Shown here: positions 51,601 to 58,719 of the stretch, piece after piece
Numbering within the stretch: the stretch's first letter is position 1
Layout: every line of letters begins with the position of its first letter
Notes under the pieces: model-generated
Databases searched by the model: none
What the model saw: only the letters and a program-made list of their open reading frames with translations
Told to the model about the DNA's origin: nothing
Assembly: GCA_963668245.2 (NCBI GenBank)
Contig: OY764195.2
Location: 558,001-622,000 of the forward strand
Direction of reading: 5' to 3'
Source of the DNA: Anoxybacterium sp963668245
Lineage (GTDB): Bacteria; Bacillota; Clostridia; Peptostreptococcales; Anaerovoracaceae
Length of the DNA stretch: 64,000 nt
Translations under genes and position numbers: made by a program

Positions 51601-52385
51601 AACTCATTTCTCATATCTAAGTATTCGTCAAATGCTCCTTCAATGAGTTTCGCATATTCTCCCTCGCCAAAGGTAACCGAACGAATCTTTGTTAAAAAAG
51701 TAGTATGTCTACAGTGATCAGACCAATATGTATCAATTACTTTCAACTCTGTCGCTGTTGGATTTCTCTTTTCATCCACAGAAAAATATTCTCTTACATA
51801 TTTCAAATCAGCATCACTCATAGCAAATCCTTGCTCTTCTTTGAACTTCGCCAAATCTTCATCTGCCATCTGAATAAATCCGTCAATGATTTTTACCTCT
51901 GCTGGAGTCACGGTTTCCATGCTTAGATGGTCTGGTTTGCTCATAGAAGCCTCATGGGAATCCACTGGATTAATGCAATATTTTTTAATGGCTTCAAAAG
52001 CTTCTAACGATACATCTCCCTGCAAGACGATCAATCTAGCGAACTGAACAATTGCCTGTGCGTCAGCATTCATTAATTTGATGCATTGAGCAGCCGAATC
52101 TGCTCTCTGATCATATTGTCCCGGGAGGTATTCTACTGCAAAAAAACGAGAGCCCTCTTCAATCATGACTCGTTCGTCATAGGCATGATCAATAGCGGGC
52201 TCTGCAAAAACAGTATACTTTGCCTGTTCATATATATCGTGATTGATTCCTTCGATATCATAGCGGTTCAACACTCTAACTCCACGCAAACCCTCTAGAT
52301 TTAAGTTCTCCTTTAAATCTGCGAACAATCCCTGTGCTTCAATATCATATCCAGTTTTCTTTTCCACATAGATGCGATTTACCAT
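48630..52385 (-). CDS. purL: Phosphoribosylformylglycinamidine synthase, single-chain (PurL with fused glutaminase)
   Basis: A 1251-residue enzyme of the clostridial long type that carries the FGAM synthase and its glutamine amidotransferase in one chain. Synthase marks include VIDTYWSDHCRHTTFLT, HNHPTEIEPFGGAATC and RAAARGYSSYGNQ-like GAARGYSSYGNQIGLATGQ. The C-terminal 250 residues are a class I glutaminase with FPGTNCEVDT, the nucleophile in LGICNGFQALIKLGLVPYG and the catalytic histidine in AVSHGEGRF. It is first in the purine operon, with AGGAGGGTGAC before the ATG. PurBox-like sequences lie just upstream. Confidence 0.97.
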   Translation of the reverse strand: MVNRIYVEKKTGYDIEAQGLFADLKENLNLEGLRGVRVLNRYDIEGINHDIYEQAKYTVFAEPAIDHAYDERVMIEEGSRFFAVEYLPGQYDQRADSAAQCIKLMNADAQAIVQFARLIVLQGDVSLEAFEAIKKYCINPVDSHEASMSKPDHLSMETVTPAEVKIIDGFIQMADEDLAKFKEEQGFAMSDADLKYVREYFSVDEKRNPTATELKVIDTYWSDHCRHTTFLTKIRSVTFGEGEYAKLIEGAFDEYLDMRNELYGDREKDQCLMDMAVIGAKYIKKRGLADDLDESEEINACSIKVKANIDGKEEDWLVMFKNETHNHPTEIEPFGGAATCLGGAIRDPLSGRVYVYQAMRVTGSGDPRASLSETRPGKLPQRIITRGAARGYSSYGNQIGLATGQVTEIYDEGYVAKRMEIGAVIGAAPADHVRRERPEKGDFIVLIGGRTGRDGCGGATGSSKGHTMESILTCGAEVQKGNPPVERNVQRLFRRKEAACLIKRCNDFGAGGVSVAIGELADGIDVNLDLVPKKYDGLDGTELAISESQERMAAVVSEKDLKQFIQYAEEENLEAVAVARVTDLNRFRMSWRGSCVLNLSREFLNSNGAKQVIDVMVPGGDSPNLEESTSIELETLLGDLNCCSQKGLIEMFDSTIGAATVLMPLGGKYQLSPAAGMAAKIPVLQGDTTTTTLMCHGFDPSLSAKSPYHGALYAVVDSMTKIGAMGGDVSKVRLTFQEYFERLGTDPEKWARPFMALLGALKAQKELGVPAIGGKDSMSGTFMDIHVPPTLVSFAVGTMDAEHVISTELKRENSTIVLLSPEKDQKQIIDFQEYKRNMKRVRELALEQKILAANTIGKGGIFISLVKMAVGNQIGVSLKPLEDRQLKLADYGAILLEVAGDEDLSQMFESVNYQVIGTTNDSKKIVIPAKEGREKEYSLEKITKDWTKPLEGIFPTKRKDQDEAIETPQKIHYKERFVAVPKYSTAKPRVFVPVFPGTNCEVDTKRAFEKAGAEVNLQILRNLKIENLKESIETMVNHIKNSQMIMIPGGFSGGDEPDGSAKFITAVFRNPAIKEAVEEMLEERDGLMLGICNGFQALIKLGLVPYGNITEADGNNPTLTYNRIGRHASCLVRTRIASVKSPWFANVEVGDIHTIAVSHGEGRFIAEEDVIRTLIQNGQVATQYVDLDGNPTLKAEFNPNESLFAIEGITSPDGRVLGKMGHSERIGKNLYKNVIGNTDQKLFEAGVAYFR

Positions 52386-52397
52386 GTCACCCTCCTA

Positions 52398-52445
52398 ATT
52401 ATACGAATGATTAATATGTTAATTTTGCTTAACGTTCGTGTTTAC
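52398..52445 (-). promoter_or_regulatory. Candidate inverted PurBox pair upstream of purL
   Basis: On the minus strand ACACGAACGTT (52441-52431 region) and its inverted partner ATTCGTAT (52409-52402 region) place CGAA and TTCG cores 27 bases apart, which equals the spacing of paired PurBoxes for Bacillus PurR. The flanks match the consensus only partly, and the site lies close to the start codon, downstream of the likely promoter. Confidence 0.35.
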
Positions 52446-52654
52446 AAATCTTTTTTTCATTTATAATCTTATACTATCAGTTATTTTAGATTTTTTCAAT
52501 AAAAATACGAATTTTGATGTAAATTTCCTTTCACCTTCACAATTCCATCACCTTCGCTCAGTATCCTTCCAGCTAAAGAAAACCCAAATTGATTTCTATC
52601 AAGTAAAATACCCTTACCTGCATTTCCTAACCCATAAGTGAATGACGAATAATA
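52446..52654 (-). other. Leader region of the purine operon with no recognised element
   Basis: The 340-base gap before purL holds the PurBox-like pair, a weak promoter candidate (TTGAAA and TAGTAT, 17 apart, about 52460-52500) and a 130-base G-rich stretch. That stretch has one open frame of about 47 codons on the minus strand, containing GLGNAGKGILLDR and ending at a TGA near 52497, but no start codon or ribosome site. I saw no purine, PRPP or ykkC-type riboswitch core. Confidence 0.4.
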
Positions 52655-52655
52655 T

Positions 52656-52686
52656 AAAAAAACCGAAGGCATCCTTCGGTTTTTCC
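52656..52686. terminator. Bidirectional terminator downstream of the transglycosylase gene
   Basis: AAACCGAAGG and CCTTCGGTTT pair over 10 bp with a three-base loop and have A/T runs on both sides, so it works in both directions. It ends the 52726-53907 gene. Confidence 0.92.
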
Positions 52687-52725
52687 ATTTCTATTCTATA
52701 TGCTTTTCTGTCATGATTTTTATCG

Positions 52726-53907
52726 TTAGTTTCCTAGTCCATATCCATTGGAAGTCAGGTACGAATTGAGCTCGTTAATGGCTGTGATAATGCGATTCGC
52801 ATATCGTGTAGAATAACTCCCACGATTTACGGCTACAGATCCTTGGTTATACGCAGAGAACCCTTTTGTAACATCCCCGCCATACGCTGCAATTCTTTCA
52901 CTCAAATACATTGCTCCAAAATTAATGCTAACTTCAGGATCTAGCAATTGGGCTTCGCTAAGACCATACCTCGCTCCCGTCGAAGGCATAACTTGCATCA
53001 TTCCAAGGGCTCCTCCACTTCCTCTTGCATTTGCATTGAATGTACTTTCTTTATGGGCTACTGCTACTAGAATTCTCTCATCGATGTTGTAGGTTTCAGC
53101 AGCCTCTTTAAAGATCATCACAAGATTTAGAGCTTTGCTGGCCGTATAACTGCTATTACATGTCCTAATGTAGTTTACAAGACCTTTGTTGTAGTTTGAT
53201 TCTGCTTGATTCCAATAGGATTGTGCAGAAACACCTTCTTTTGTGCTGATATAGATTCCTGTATAGAAATCATAATACGCATCCCAGCCCAAACCATCCT
53301 CGCCTGTTAGCACTTTGATAGGAAGGTATACAATCTTTCCAATTGTCAAAATTGGTAAATCACCCAGGTTCAGCTCTTTTACTGATAATTGCGGAATCCC
53401 CATAAAGGTCAAATCAATTTTTTGATTTGACACAGCGTTTTCATCCTCGGTCATCTCGTCTAAATCATCCTGTACCACTTCATCATTGGTAACAGTTGTA
53501 CCGTCTTCGCTTTCACCATCAAGATTCAAAGTCTCTACTTCGTATACATAGACTTTTGCATCACTAATTGCTTGCGTAGTAATGTCTTCGCTATTGTTTT
53601 TCTGCCACTGCTGTGTAATATTCGACAGTGTCGGGTCCGTTTTCATAAGTTTTAATGTGCGGCTTTCAAAATCCATCTCGATATTTAAACCGAGAATCTT
53701 TCCCATTTCGGGTGTCAATGGGAAATACGTTGTATTTTTGTAAAGAAAAAATGGAAACTGTAGTTGATTGTTATCAATCGTTTCCCCATTGATAACGATA
53801 TTTTTAATAAAAAAATCTCCTTGTACGTTTTCGTCAGCATATATAGAAATTGATGAGAAAAGTAAGATTGTCAATGAAAGCCACACAGATATAAGCTTCT
53901 TTGCCAT
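52726..53907 (-). CDS. Secreted lytic transglycosylase with copper-amine-oxidase-like N-terminal domain
   Basis: A 393-residue exported protein. MAKKLISVWLSLTILLFSSISIYA is a signal peptide. Residues 30-95 and 170-225 look like the copper-amine-oxidase N-terminal fold used as a wall-binding or spacer domain in Clostridia (YFPLTPEMGKILGLNIEMDFESRTLKL; YLPIKVLTGEDGLGWDAYYDFYTGIYIS). Between them is an acidic linker. Residues 270-380 are an SLT domain: VAVAHKESTFNANARGSGGALGMMQVMPSTGARYGL with the catalytic glutamate in HKES, then NFGAMYLSERIAAYGGDVTKGFSAYNQG. It cleaves peptidoglycan glycan strands. It is a single gene ending at a strong terminator; no amidase or spore gene is adjacent. Confidence 0.9.
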   Translation of the reverse strand: MAKKLISVWLSLTILLFSSISIYADENVQGDFFIKNIVINGETIDNNQLQFPFFLYKNTTYFPLTPEMGKILGLNIEMDFESRTLKLMKTDPTLSNITQQWQKNNSEDITTQAISDAKVYVYEVETLNLDGESEDGTTVTNDEVVQDDLDEMTEDENAVSNQKIDLTFMGIPQLSVKELNLGDLPILTIGKIVYLPIKVLTGEDGLGWDAYYDFYTGIYISTKEGVSAQSYWNQAESNYNKGLVNYIRTCNSSYTASKALNLVMIFKEAAETYNIDERILVAVAHKESTFNANARGSGGALGMMQVMPSTGARYGLSEAQLLDPEVSINFGAMYLSERIAAYGGDVTKGFSAYNQGSVAVNRGSYSTRYANRIITAINELNSYLTSNGYGLGN

Positions 53908-53950
53908 ATCTATTTTCCCTCTCTTTCTTCGTCTTCTAAAAGACTAAGTT

Positions 53951-53959
53951 ATTATACCA
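53951..53959 (-). promoter_or_regulatory. Extended -10 promoter of the transglycosylase gene
   Basis: TGGTATAAT on the minus strand is a perfect extended -10 element 45 bases before the ATG. The rest of 53908-54215 is purine/pyrimidine-biased sequence plus the patA terminator; no gene was seen. Confidence 0.5.
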
Positions 53960-54118
53960 CAATAAACCAAAAAGTATACATTTTTTTCTTTTTTCTTTTT
54001 TGAAACCGCTAAAACCGTTGCAATTCATGGGTTTTTTCTTTTTTCTCTAACCGCAAACCAGTAACAAAATACCAGAATAGTCTAAATATTTCGTTTTAAG
54101 ATACAAGTGTAAATACAT

Positions 54119-54165
54119 CAAAAAAAAATATTGGAACGTGGTTAATTCCAACGTCCCAATATTTT
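54119..54165 (-). terminator. Terminator of the putrescine-type aminotransferase gene
   Basis: AATATTGG…ACGT…GG pairs with CC…ACGT…CCAATATT in a long stem with one mismatch and one bulge; the minus strand ends in nine T residues. Confidence 0.88.
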
Positions 54166-54215
54166 TGTAAGGTTACTAATATGATGAATTTCTACGTAAT
54201 CAAATTTAGATTTGT

Positions 54216-55577
54216 TTACAGTTTAAATTCTTTCTTTGCGTCAGCAATAGATTCTTCCAGCTTCGAAAGAACTTCATCAATATGATCATAAGATAAAGTT
54301 GCAGGTGGTTCGATTCTTACTGTTTTCGCATTTACAAGCGTACCTGCTGTCATTACGTGTCTGTCGAACAATCCCTTTGTTACTGCATAACCAACTTCAG
54401 CTTCTGGGAATTCCATACAGATAAGAAGTCCAGCTCCTCTGATTGCTTTCAATACGGTTGGATATTTTTCCATCATCGCATTGAGTTTCACCATGAAGTA
54501 ATCTCCCTTTTCTTTACATACGCCAGGGATGTCATTTTCAAGCATGTATTTAATGGTAGAAATTGCAGCAGAACAAGCAAGTGGGTTTCCACCAAATGTA
54601 GGGGATCCTAGAATCCAAGGATTTTCGATTAATTTTTCGCCCCAGCACCAAGGTCTTGCAATGATACCTGTGATAGGCATGATTCCGCCACCAAATGCTT
54701 TTCCGTAAGTCATGATATCTGGAACAATATCTTCCGCTTCTGATCTCCACATAGTACCAGTTCTACCCATACCAGTCTGGATTTCATCAACGATCATTGC
54801 TACGCCATACTTGTCACAAATTTCTCTTACTTTCTTCAAGTATCCTGGAGGAGGAATAATAACTCCAGCTTCTCCCTGAATTGGTTCAAGGATAACACCG
54901 GCAACTTTTTCTCCTACTGTATGAAGATTTTTAATTGCAGCTTCCATTGCATCAGCATCGCCGTATTTAACGTGCTGAACCTGTTGGATCATTGGCGTAT
55001 AGTCTTCTCTATAAGCACCTTTACCACCCATGGAGATAGCACCCATAGATTTTCCATGGAATGCACCTACTGTAGAAATGTACCATCTTCCACCAGTAGC
55101 CAAACGAGCAAGTTTCAATGCCATTTCCACAGCTTCTGCTCCACCATTTGTGAAGAACGCATATTGCAGATCTCCTGGTGTAATCATTGCCAAAATGTTT
55201 GCAAGATAACCTCTTAATGGGTCAACCAGTTCTTGGCTGTGCAATGCATATCTGTCAAGCTGCGCTTTAACAGTTTTTAAAATTTCTGGATTTCTGTGTC
55301 CACAAGTATAGATACCAAATCCACCAAGACAGTCAATAAACTGAGTTCCATATAAGTCTTCGAAATGATCTACAGAGTCAGTCCATTCAACGAATGCGGC
55401 GTTGGTGGAAACAGACTTTCTGTACTCTAACCATCCAGGATTTACATTTTCATTAAAGTTGGAAATGGAATCCTTTACGATTGTGTCTTTTTCTTCTTTG
55501 GTCAGTTCACTTTTTTCGATGTAGCTTACAACTTTTTGAGCTTCTTTTAGTGCTAATTCTTTGTTACATGCGGTCAT
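54216..55577 (-). CDS. patA: Putrescine aminotransferase-like class III aminotransferase
   Basis: A 453-residue PLP enzyme. The PLP lysine is in DIMTYGKAFGGGIMPITG, with the cofactor aspartate in VAMIVDEIQTGMGRTG and phosphate contacts in AFFTNGGAEAVEMALKLAR. The N-terminal PGWLEYRKSVSTNAAFVEWTDS is typical of the putrescine–2-oxoglutarate aminotransferase (PatA/YgjG) group, which also accepts cadaverine. This fits a polyamine- and lysine-degrading anaerobe. The gene is single, with GAGGAGG before the ATG, a sigma-54-like sequence about 75 bases upstream and a strong terminator. Ornithine or other diamine specificity cannot be excluded. Confidence 0.88.
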   Translation of the reverse strand: MTACNKELALKEAQKVVSYIEKSELTKEEKDTIVKDSISNFNENVNPGWLEYRKSVSTNAAFVEWTDSVDHFEDLYGTQFIDCLGGFGIYTCGHRNPEILKTVKAQLDRYALHSQELVDPLRGYLANILAMITPGDLQYAFFTNGGAEAVEMALKLARLATGGRWYISTVGAFHGKSMGAISMGGKGAYREDYTPMIQQVQHVKYGDADAMEAAIKNLHTVGEKVAGVILEPIQGEAGVIIPPPGYLKKVREICDKYGVAMIVDEIQTGMGRTGTMWRSEAEDIVPDIMTYGKAFGGGIMPITGIIARPWCWGEKLIENPWILGSPTFGGNPLACSAAISTIKYMLENDIPGVCKEKGDYFMVKLNAMMEKYPTVLKAIRGAGLLICMEFPEAEVGYAVTKGLFDRHVMTAGTLVNAKTVRIEPPATLSYDHIDEVLSKLEESIADAKKEFKL

Positions 55578-55647
55578 GGTATAAAAACCTCCTCAAATTT
55601 TAACTAATAACTCTTTTCTAGAGCAGCTAACGATTGCCATTTATATA

Positions 55648-55663
55648 TTCAAGTTCCGTGCCA
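55648..55663 (-). promoter_or_regulatory. Candidate sigma-54 promoter of the aminotransferase gene
   Basis: The minus strand reads TGGCACGGAACTTGAA. The -24 part is perfect (TGGCACG) and TTG is at the right distance, but the usually invariant -12 GC is GA. The leader length to the ATG (about 60 nt) is like that of kdd and kal. It is a plausible but weakened sigma-54 site. Confidence 0.4.
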
Positions 55664-55783
55664 ACACGTAAAAAAAATATAAAATATATTAAAATTTTCA
55701 GAATTTACGCCCAATTTCAATGGATTTCATGGTTTCCTACGATTACAACAAACAGCTATTGTCAGATAACTTTTCTCATATCT

Positions 55784-55827
55784 TAAAAAAAACAACCCCT
55801 CAAATCTCGTTTGTGAGATTTGAGGGG
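55784..55827 (-). terminator. Terminator of the radical SAM gene
   Basis: CCCCTCAAATCTC and GAGATTTGAGGGG form a perfect 13-bp stem around six bases; the minus strand continues TTGTTTTTTTT. It lies just past the stop of the 55837 gene. Confidence 0.93.
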
Positions 55828-55836
55828 AGGATTCTT

Positions 55837-56988
55837 TTATATAAACCCCATCATCAGATGATTCATGTATTCATTCCAACTTTTCTCATCAGGAATCGTT
55901 GAAACGATGCGTTCCAAACGATTACGCTCTTCTGGCTCAAGTGATACGAGGTCAGTTAAGTGCACCATTTTGCCAGAGCGTCTTGCCAATTCGAATAGCT
56001 TTCGTTCTTCTAAACCCAACGACAAATATGCATCAATCAAGTGCAACATTTTTTCTTTATCCTTCACAAAGTTCCCCTGAAGTTCTGGAAGAAGGTTAAT
56101 CATATGATCACTCACAAGCATAGTGCTTTCTCGATGAATCTGTTCCACAAGCACCTTCAGCTCACGAATTTTATCTTCTTCACCGCAAAGTTCATATCTA
56201 CCGGCCAAATAATCATCCCAAAGTTCGGTTCCCTCTTTTATTACTGCCGAACGAATTCTGACAAAATCAGGTCCCACCTCATTGATTACTCTTGCAGTTT
56301 CTTCCGCGTTCTCTTTGGAATACCCTTTGCCACCAACACCCGCCATGAAATAAACGGATAATTCGATGCCTCCGGCTTTGATATTTTTCCCTGCTTGAAT
56401 TTCTTGCTCTGCAGTGGTGCCTTTTGAGATTAACTCTAGCACTTGGTCTGAACCAGACTCATATCCAGAGTGTATTCGATCCAAACCTGCTTTTTTCAAC
56501 GCCACAAATTGTTCCGTACTGATTTTCGATAATGTTTCTGCCCTACCATATGTAGTAACCCTTTTGATAAAAGGAAAAGTCTTTCGCAGATATTCTAGTA
56601 TCTCAATTACCTTTTCGGACTTCAACGCCAAGGAGTTACCATCTTGTAAAAATACGTTTTCTCCTCCATGAGACAGCCAATTATAAACCAGATAGTAGCA
56701 ATACTGCTCTTCTCGATCCATCGTATCAAAGACTTGAAATGCGCGCCTACGATCCCAAGATCCATCTTCATTACGTGAGTCCAAAGCCATTTTGGCATAT
56801 CCGGCCATAACATCAATATCGCGTTTGACACTTTCCACAGAAAAAATGCGAAACGGCTCATGTTTATATAATCCACAAAATTTGCAGCGATTCCATGTGC
56901 ATCCTTCCGTAATTTGAAGGAGCAAACTATTTGCCTCACTTGGAGGTCTGATCGGTCCAATTCGAAATTTTGTTTGATTTTCTTCCAT
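55837..56988 (-). CDS. Radical SAM protein of unknown function
   Basis: A 383-residue radical SAM enzyme. The cluster motif is unusual in spacing: ITEGCTWNRCKFC gives CxxxxCxxC, unlike the classical CxxxCxxC. It begins IGPIRPPSEANSLLLQITEGC and has a VFLQDGNSLALKSEKVIEILEYLRKTFP segment, as in a large uncharacterised group of anaerobe proteins. No B12-binding or TRAM domain is visible. The C-terminal 130 residues are helical. It is a lone gene with GGAAGGA before the ATG and a strong terminator. I cannot assign a substrate. Confidence 0.85.
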   Translation of the reverse strand: MEENQTKFRIGPIRPPSEANSLLLQITEGCTWNRCKFCGLYKHEPFRIFSVESVKRDIDVMAGYAKMALDSRNEDGSWDRRRAFQVFDTMDREEQYCYYLVYNWLSHGGENVFLQDGNSLALKSEKVIEILEYLRKTFPFIKRVTTYGRAETLSKISTEQFVALKKAGLDRIHSGYESGSDQVLELISKGTTAEQEIQAGKNIKAGGIELSVYFMAGVGGKGYSKENAEETARVINEVGPDFVRIRSAVIKEGTELWDDYLAGRYELCGEEDKIRELKVLVEQIHRESTMLVSDHMINLLPELQGNFVKDKEKMLHLIDAYLSLGLEERKLFELARRSGKMVHLTDLVSLEPEERNRLERIVSTIPDEKSWNEYMNHLMMGFI

Positions 56989-57091
56989 AATATAATCCTT
57001 CCATATCTATACGCCCCTCCCGATTGTTCTTTCGTCTTATGCCAGCCAGGGGGTTTTTCATAACTTATTGTTGGTTCCATTTTGAGGGCTT

Positions 57092-57119
57092 TTCACAAGA
57101 ATGTCAATAATGATATAAT
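57092..57119 (+). promoter_or_regulatory. Candidate promoter of the threonine/serine exporter genes
   Basis: TTCACA (57092-57097), 16-nt spacer, TATAAT (57114-57119), with GGAGGAG before the ATG at 57146. Confidence 0.6.
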
Positions 57120-57145
57120 AATGTAGGAAAACGGAGGAGATTGTA

Positions 57146-57931
57146 ATGATAAATCAAAAACAAAAAAAGATTCTGATTCTAGCTTTGCGAGCTGGCGAGT
57201 TAATGATGAAAAGCGGTGCAGAAATTTATCGCGTTGAAGATACGATAACTCGCATCTGTAAAGCGTGTCAAATCCCTTATGTTGAAGTATTTGCTACCCC
57301 TACCGGAATATTTCTTTCTCTTGACGAAGGCTCAGAGGATAGTGATATGCATACCTTCATCAAGCGGATTAAAGGAAGTACAATCGATTTGGAAAAAATT
57401 TCTCAAATCAATCATTTCTCAAGAGAATTTACGACTACCGATCTTTCTATCGACTCAGGTCTTACCATTTTAAAAAATATCTCCGCGATTAAACCATACC
57501 ACATTTTGCTGCGAGTGCTAGGTGCTGCGTTCGTTTCTTCTTTTTTCTCACTGATTTTTCAGGGAAATATCAATGATTTCTTTTGCTCCTTTTTTATTGG
57601 GGCTTGTAGTTATATGATTTCTATCCTATTGGAAAAAATAGAAACAAATAGCTTTATTCGAGCTTTTAGCTGCTGTGCATGTGCTACTTTTTTAGCACTG
57701 GGTTCCTTTGCCCTTGGATTTGGTTCCAATTTGAATTCTGTCATCATTGGATCTATCATGATTTTTTTACCAGGCGTTGCTCTGACCAATGCCATTCGAG
57801 ATACTTTGGCAGGTGATATGCTTTCTGGCGCCTCGAAAGGGATAGAAGCTGGAATTATAGCAGTTTCCATTGCCACTGGAGTTGGTGTAGCAATTAAAAT
57901 CTGGATTTTGCTAGGAGGTACCTTTCTATGA
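57146..57931 (+). CDS. Threonine/serine exporter, large part (ThrE N-terminal type)
   Basis: A 261-residue protein of the split ThrE family. Residues 1-110 are soluble (GAEIYRVEDTITRICKACQIPYVEVFATPTGIFLSL, the hydrolase-like ThrE signature); residues 120-260 hold about five membrane helices ending in ISIATGVGVAIKIWILLGG. With the small partner encoded next (ATGA overlap at 57928) it rebuilds the ThrE exporter, which moves threonine and serine out of the cell in Corynebacterium. In this organism the exported compound may be another amino acid. Confidence 0.9.
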   Translation: MINQKQKKILILALRAGELMMKSGAEIYRVEDTITRICKACQIPYVEVFATPTGIFLSLDEGSEDSDMHTFIKRIKGSTIDLEKISQINHFSREFTTTDLSIDSGLTILKNISAIKPYHILLRVLGAAFVSSFFSLIFQGNINDFFCSFFIGACSYMISILLEKIETNSFIRAFSCCACATFLALGSFALGFGSNLNSVIIGSIMIFLPGVALTNAIRDTLAGDMLSGASKGIEAGIIAVSIATGVGVAIKIWILLGGTFL

Positions 57932-58374
57932 TACTCCCTTTTCTATTTGCATTTTGTTCTACCCTTGGGTTTTGCATACTATTTCATGTGCCAAAAAAAC
58001 ATGTGGTCAGCGCTGCATTTGTAGGTGCATGCGGTTGGATTACATATACATACCTCATACAATCCGGCAGTAGCAATGGCCTTGCTTGTTTTGGGGGCAC
58101 TATCGCTGTCGCTTTGCTCAGTGATGTTTTTTCAAGAACCTTTAAAGAAGCAGCTACTATATTTATCATCCCTGGAATACTTCCTCTGGTCCCTGGTGCC
58201 AATATGTACTATACCATGCTTGCGATTTTACGAGGAAATATGGAAGAGACTGCATCCATCGGTACCGAAACGCTAATGATGGCGGGCGCTATTGCAGTGG
58301 CTTTGCTCATCGTCTCCTCCACCATCAAGCTCCTTTCTACAATCACAACAAAAGTGTTGACAATCTTTCGATAA
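57928..58374 (+). CDS. Threonine/serine exporter, small membrane part (ThrE C-terminal type)
   Basis: A 148-residue membrane protein with four or five helices and the family stretch KKHVVSAAFVGACGWITYTYL and FIIPGILPLVPGANMYYTML. It supplies the second half of the split ThrE exporter. It begins inside the stop codon of the larger gene, so both are made together. A non-coding gap with a DtxR-like box separates it from feoA. Confidence 0.9.
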   Translation: MILPFLFAFCSTLGFCILFHVPKKHVVSAAFVGACGWITYTYLIQSGSSNGLACFGGTIAVALLSDVFSRTFKEAATIFIIPGILPLVPGANMYYTMLAILRGNMEETASIGTETLMMAGAIAVALLIVSSTIKLLSTITTKVLTIFR

Positions 58375-58393
58375 TATAATAAACTGATTTCAG

Positions 58394-58412
58394 TAAGCAT
58401 AGGCTAACTTAT
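58394..58412 (+). promoter_or_regulatory. Candidate DtxR/IdeR-type iron box upstream of feoA
   Basis: On the complementary strand ATAAGTTAGCCTATGCTTA matches the DtxR consensus TTAGGTTAGCCTAACCTAA at about 14 of 19 positions, including the TTAGCCTA core. It lies about 80 bases before feoA, where iron-dependent repression is expected. Confidence 0.5.
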
Positions 58413-58488
58413 TTGCTGTTTTTACGTTCAGAGGTAACACTCGACTGACATATAGATTAGATGCCCCATGAAGAAAGGAAATCAGAAA

Positions 58489-58719
58489 ATGAAACTAGAC
58501 CAGCTAAAAACCGGCAGCAAGGGAATCATCCGCTCCGTAGGCGGTGAAGGCGCTTTAAGAAGAAGACTGCTGGATATGGGACTCACTCCCAATACTACGG
58601 TTATGATTCGTAAGGTAGCCCCTCTTGGGGACCCCATTGAGCTTCATCTGCGTAGCTATGAGTTGACGATTCGTCAAGCCGATGCAGGAAAAATCGAAAT
58701 CGAAGAGGTGGCAGAATGA
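58489..58719 (+). CDS. feoA: Ferrous iron transport protein A
   Basis: A 76-residue SH3-like FeoA. MKLDQLKTGSKGIIRSVGG and RRLLDMGLTPNTTVMIRKVAPLGDPIELHLRSYELTIR are family marks. It works in the cytoplasm with FeoB. The frame also opens at 58468, but GAAAGGA before ATG 58489 makes the shorter start better. The stop overlaps the feoB start by four bases. Confidence 0.93.
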   Translation: MKLDQLKTGSKGIIRSVGGEGALRRRLLDMGLTPNTTVMIRKVAPLGDPIELHLRSYELTIRQADAGKIEIEEVAE

